Source: Bryobacterales bacterium
GTDB taxonomy: Bacteria > Acidobacteriota > Terriglobia > Bryobacterales > Bryobacteraceae
DNA length: 5,877 nt
Direction of reading: 5' to 3'
Assembly (NCBI GenBank): GCA_003139735.1
Contig: PLGA01000090.1
Span: 304-6,180 of the forward strand
Of this stretch, positions 4,604 to 5,877 are shown in pieces. The notes under the pieces were generated by a model. It did no database searches and was not told the DNA's origin. It worked only from the letters and a program-made list of their open reading frames with translations. The number at the start of each line of letters is the position of its first letter. Within the stretch, counting starts at the first letter, position 1. Both the position numbers and the translations under genes were made by a program.

Positions 4604-5877
4604 ATGCCAGAACCGAACGACGCCAATCCACTGCTCTCGATCCAGTTCCGGGTCCCTTTCGACCGCATCCGCGCAGCCGGCGTGGAGCCGGCTATCGGCG
4701 AACTGCTGGCGCAGGCGCGGGCCCGCCTGGCGGCCGTCGCCGCCGAACCGGTCGAGCGCACCTTCGCCAACACCATGCTGGCGCTGGACTTGATGACCGA
4801 GCTGCTGGACTACGCCATGGGCGTCGTGCGGCACCTGGAATCCGTGGCGACCACGCCGGAGCTGCGCGCCGCATTCAACGCGGTGCAGCCCTCCGTGAGC
4901 GCCTTCTATTCCGGCATTCCGCTCGACGCGGACCTGTGGCGCGGCATCCAGGCCTTCGCCGCCACGGGGGAGAGCGGCCGGCTTACGGGAGAACGGCGGC
5001 GTTTCCTCGAGAAAACCGTCGAGAGCTTCCGGCGGCACGGCGCCGACCTGGATCCCGCCGGAAAACGGCGCCTGGAAGATCTGGACGTGGAGCTGACCCG
5101 GACCACCACCAAGTTCGCGGAAAACGTGCTGGATTCGACCAACGCCTTCGAGTTGCTGATCGAGAATGAGGCTGGGCTCGCTGGATTGCCGCCCACCGCC
5201 GTGGCTTCCGCCCGCGAAAGCGCCGCGCGAAAAGGAAAGGAAGGCTGGCGATTCACGCTGCAAGGGCCGGATTACACCGCGCTCATGACATACCTGGACG
5301 ACGCCGCAATCCGCCGGCGGATGTACCAGGCGTACAGCGTTCGCGCAACCGAGGGCGCGTGGGACAACCGGCCGCTGGTTCGCCGCATCCTGGAATTGCG
5401 CGCGGAGAGGGCGCGCCTGCTCGGTTTCCGCGATTTCGCCGATTTGGTTCTCGAAGATCGCATGGCGCATAGCGGCGCGCGCGCCATGGCTTTCCTGGAG
5501 GACCTCAAGCGCAAGACCGAGGGGCGGTTCCACCAGGAGAACCGGGAGCTGCTCGATTTTCGCCGGTCGCTTGAAGGTCCGCGGGCGCCGGAGCTGGAGG
5601 CTTGGGATGTGGCCTACTACGCCGAGAAGCAGCGCGCCGCGCTTTACGACTTCGACGAAGAGGCGCTGCGGCCCTATTTCCCCACGGAGAGCGTGGTGGC
5701 CGGCCTGTTCGAACTCGTGAGCCGGCTCTACGGCGTGCGCGTTTCGGAAGTGCCGGGCGTACCTGTTTGGGACCCCGAGGTTCGCTGCTATCACGTCCAC
5801 GACGAAGGCGGCGAGTTGCTGGGCGGCTTCTACGCCGACTGGCGCCCGCGCGACAACAAGCGCGGCGGGGCGTGGAT
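4604..5877 (+). CDS. M3A-family oligopeptidase, oligopeptidase A/PrlC-like (3'-truncated by window)
   Basis: The frame opens at ATG 4604 and stays open to the window end: 424 complete codons of a protein usually about 680 residues long. M3 peptidases are cytoplasmic zinc metallopeptidases that degrade short peptides, including cleaved signal peptides for PrlC. The all-helical N-terminal part shows PAIGELLAQARARLAAVAAE, then ERTFANTMLALDLM. The middle part has MYQAYSVRATEGAWDNRPLV and a helix RILELRAERARLLGFRDFADLVL, both strongly typical of M3A. Further on, LRPYFPTESVVAGLFELVSRLYGV and the final NKRGGAWM match the stretch that precedes the HExGH zinc site in this family by roughly 60 residues. 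That zinc site therefore lies outside the window, and I cannot confirm it is intact. The Shine-Dalgarno is weak; the 21-base gap from the DHH-like gene suggests co-transcription. No signal peptide is seen. Assignment to OpdA/PrlC rather than Dcp is probable, not certain. Confidence 0.92.
   Translation, partial: MPEPNDANPLLSIQFRVPFDRIRAAGVEPAIGELLAQARARLAAVAAEPVERTFANTMLALDLMTELLDYAMGVVRHLESVATTPELRAAFNAVQPSVSAFYSGIPLDADLWRGIQAFAATGESGRLTGERRRFLEKTVESFRRHGADLDPAGKRRLEDLDVELTRTTTKFAENVLDSTNAFELLIENEAGLAGLPPTAVASARESAARKGKEGWRFTLQGPDYTALMTYLDDAAIRRRMYQAYSVRATEGAWDNRPLVRRILELRAERARLLGFRDFADLVLEDRMAHSGARAMAFLEDLKRKTEGRFHQENRELLDFRRSLEGPRAPELEAWDVAYYAEKQRAALYDFDEEALRPYFPTESVVAGLFELVSRLYGVRVSEVPGVPVWDPEVRCYHVHDEGGELLGGFYADWRPRDNKRGGAW

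Noticed and set aside
3833..5800. A 655-codon open frame on the minus strand across the DHH-like and M3 peptidase genes
   Set aside because: It lies antisense to two genes with clear family resemblance, spans their intergenic gap, has no recognisable domains and is rich in Arg/Gly/His/Val as expected from the reverse complement of GC-biased codons.

Overview
The window looks like a piece of an Acidobacteriota chromosome, probably near the Solibacter/Bryobacter group. It is GC-rich throughout. The secreted protein at 2710-3507 carries the WGQG...GYxxRY...HEDPRYxRS pattern that I associate with an uncharacterised protein family abundant in acidobacteria. The taxonomic call is inference from family recall, not from a search.

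Layout. (1) Positions 1-1153, plus strand: the end of the F1Fo ATP synthase operon, with the C-terminal half of atpD (beta) and a complete atpC (epsilon), separated by one base. (2) Positions about 1230-2516, minus strand: a compact accessory block convergent with the atp operon. In its own transcription order it holds a sharp sigma70-type promoter, parD (antitoxin), parE (toxin), a lone MNT-type nucleotidyltransferase, and the 3' remnant of a REP-associated tyrosine transposase (RAYT) that ends in a REP-like hairpin. (3) Positions 2517-2709: a divergent intergenic region with several short repeats and no gene that I can support. (4) Positions 2710-5877, plus strand: a secreted acidobacterial protein of unknown function, a 330-aa protein with DHH/DHHA1-like signatures, and the first 424 codons of an M3A oligopeptidase (oligopeptidase A/PrlC type) that runs off the window.

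The atp genes are housekeeping. The ParD/ParE pair overlaps by four bases (GTGA) and should act as a self-regulating toxin-antitoxin module. The nucleotidyltransferase behind it belongs to the MntA type usually paired with a HEPN toxin, but no HEPN gene follows. The transposase scrap sits exactly where that partner would be expected. The DHH-like gene and the peptidase are 21 bases apart on the same strand and are probably co-transcribed.

The most interesting points are the DHH-like protein, whose metal-site-like motifs appear in an unusual order; the orphan MNT gene fused at its 3' edge to transposase debris; and the parDE promoter, which predicts an almost leaderless parD mRNA with a palindrome over its -35 box. 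I did not find a clearly new multi-gene system.
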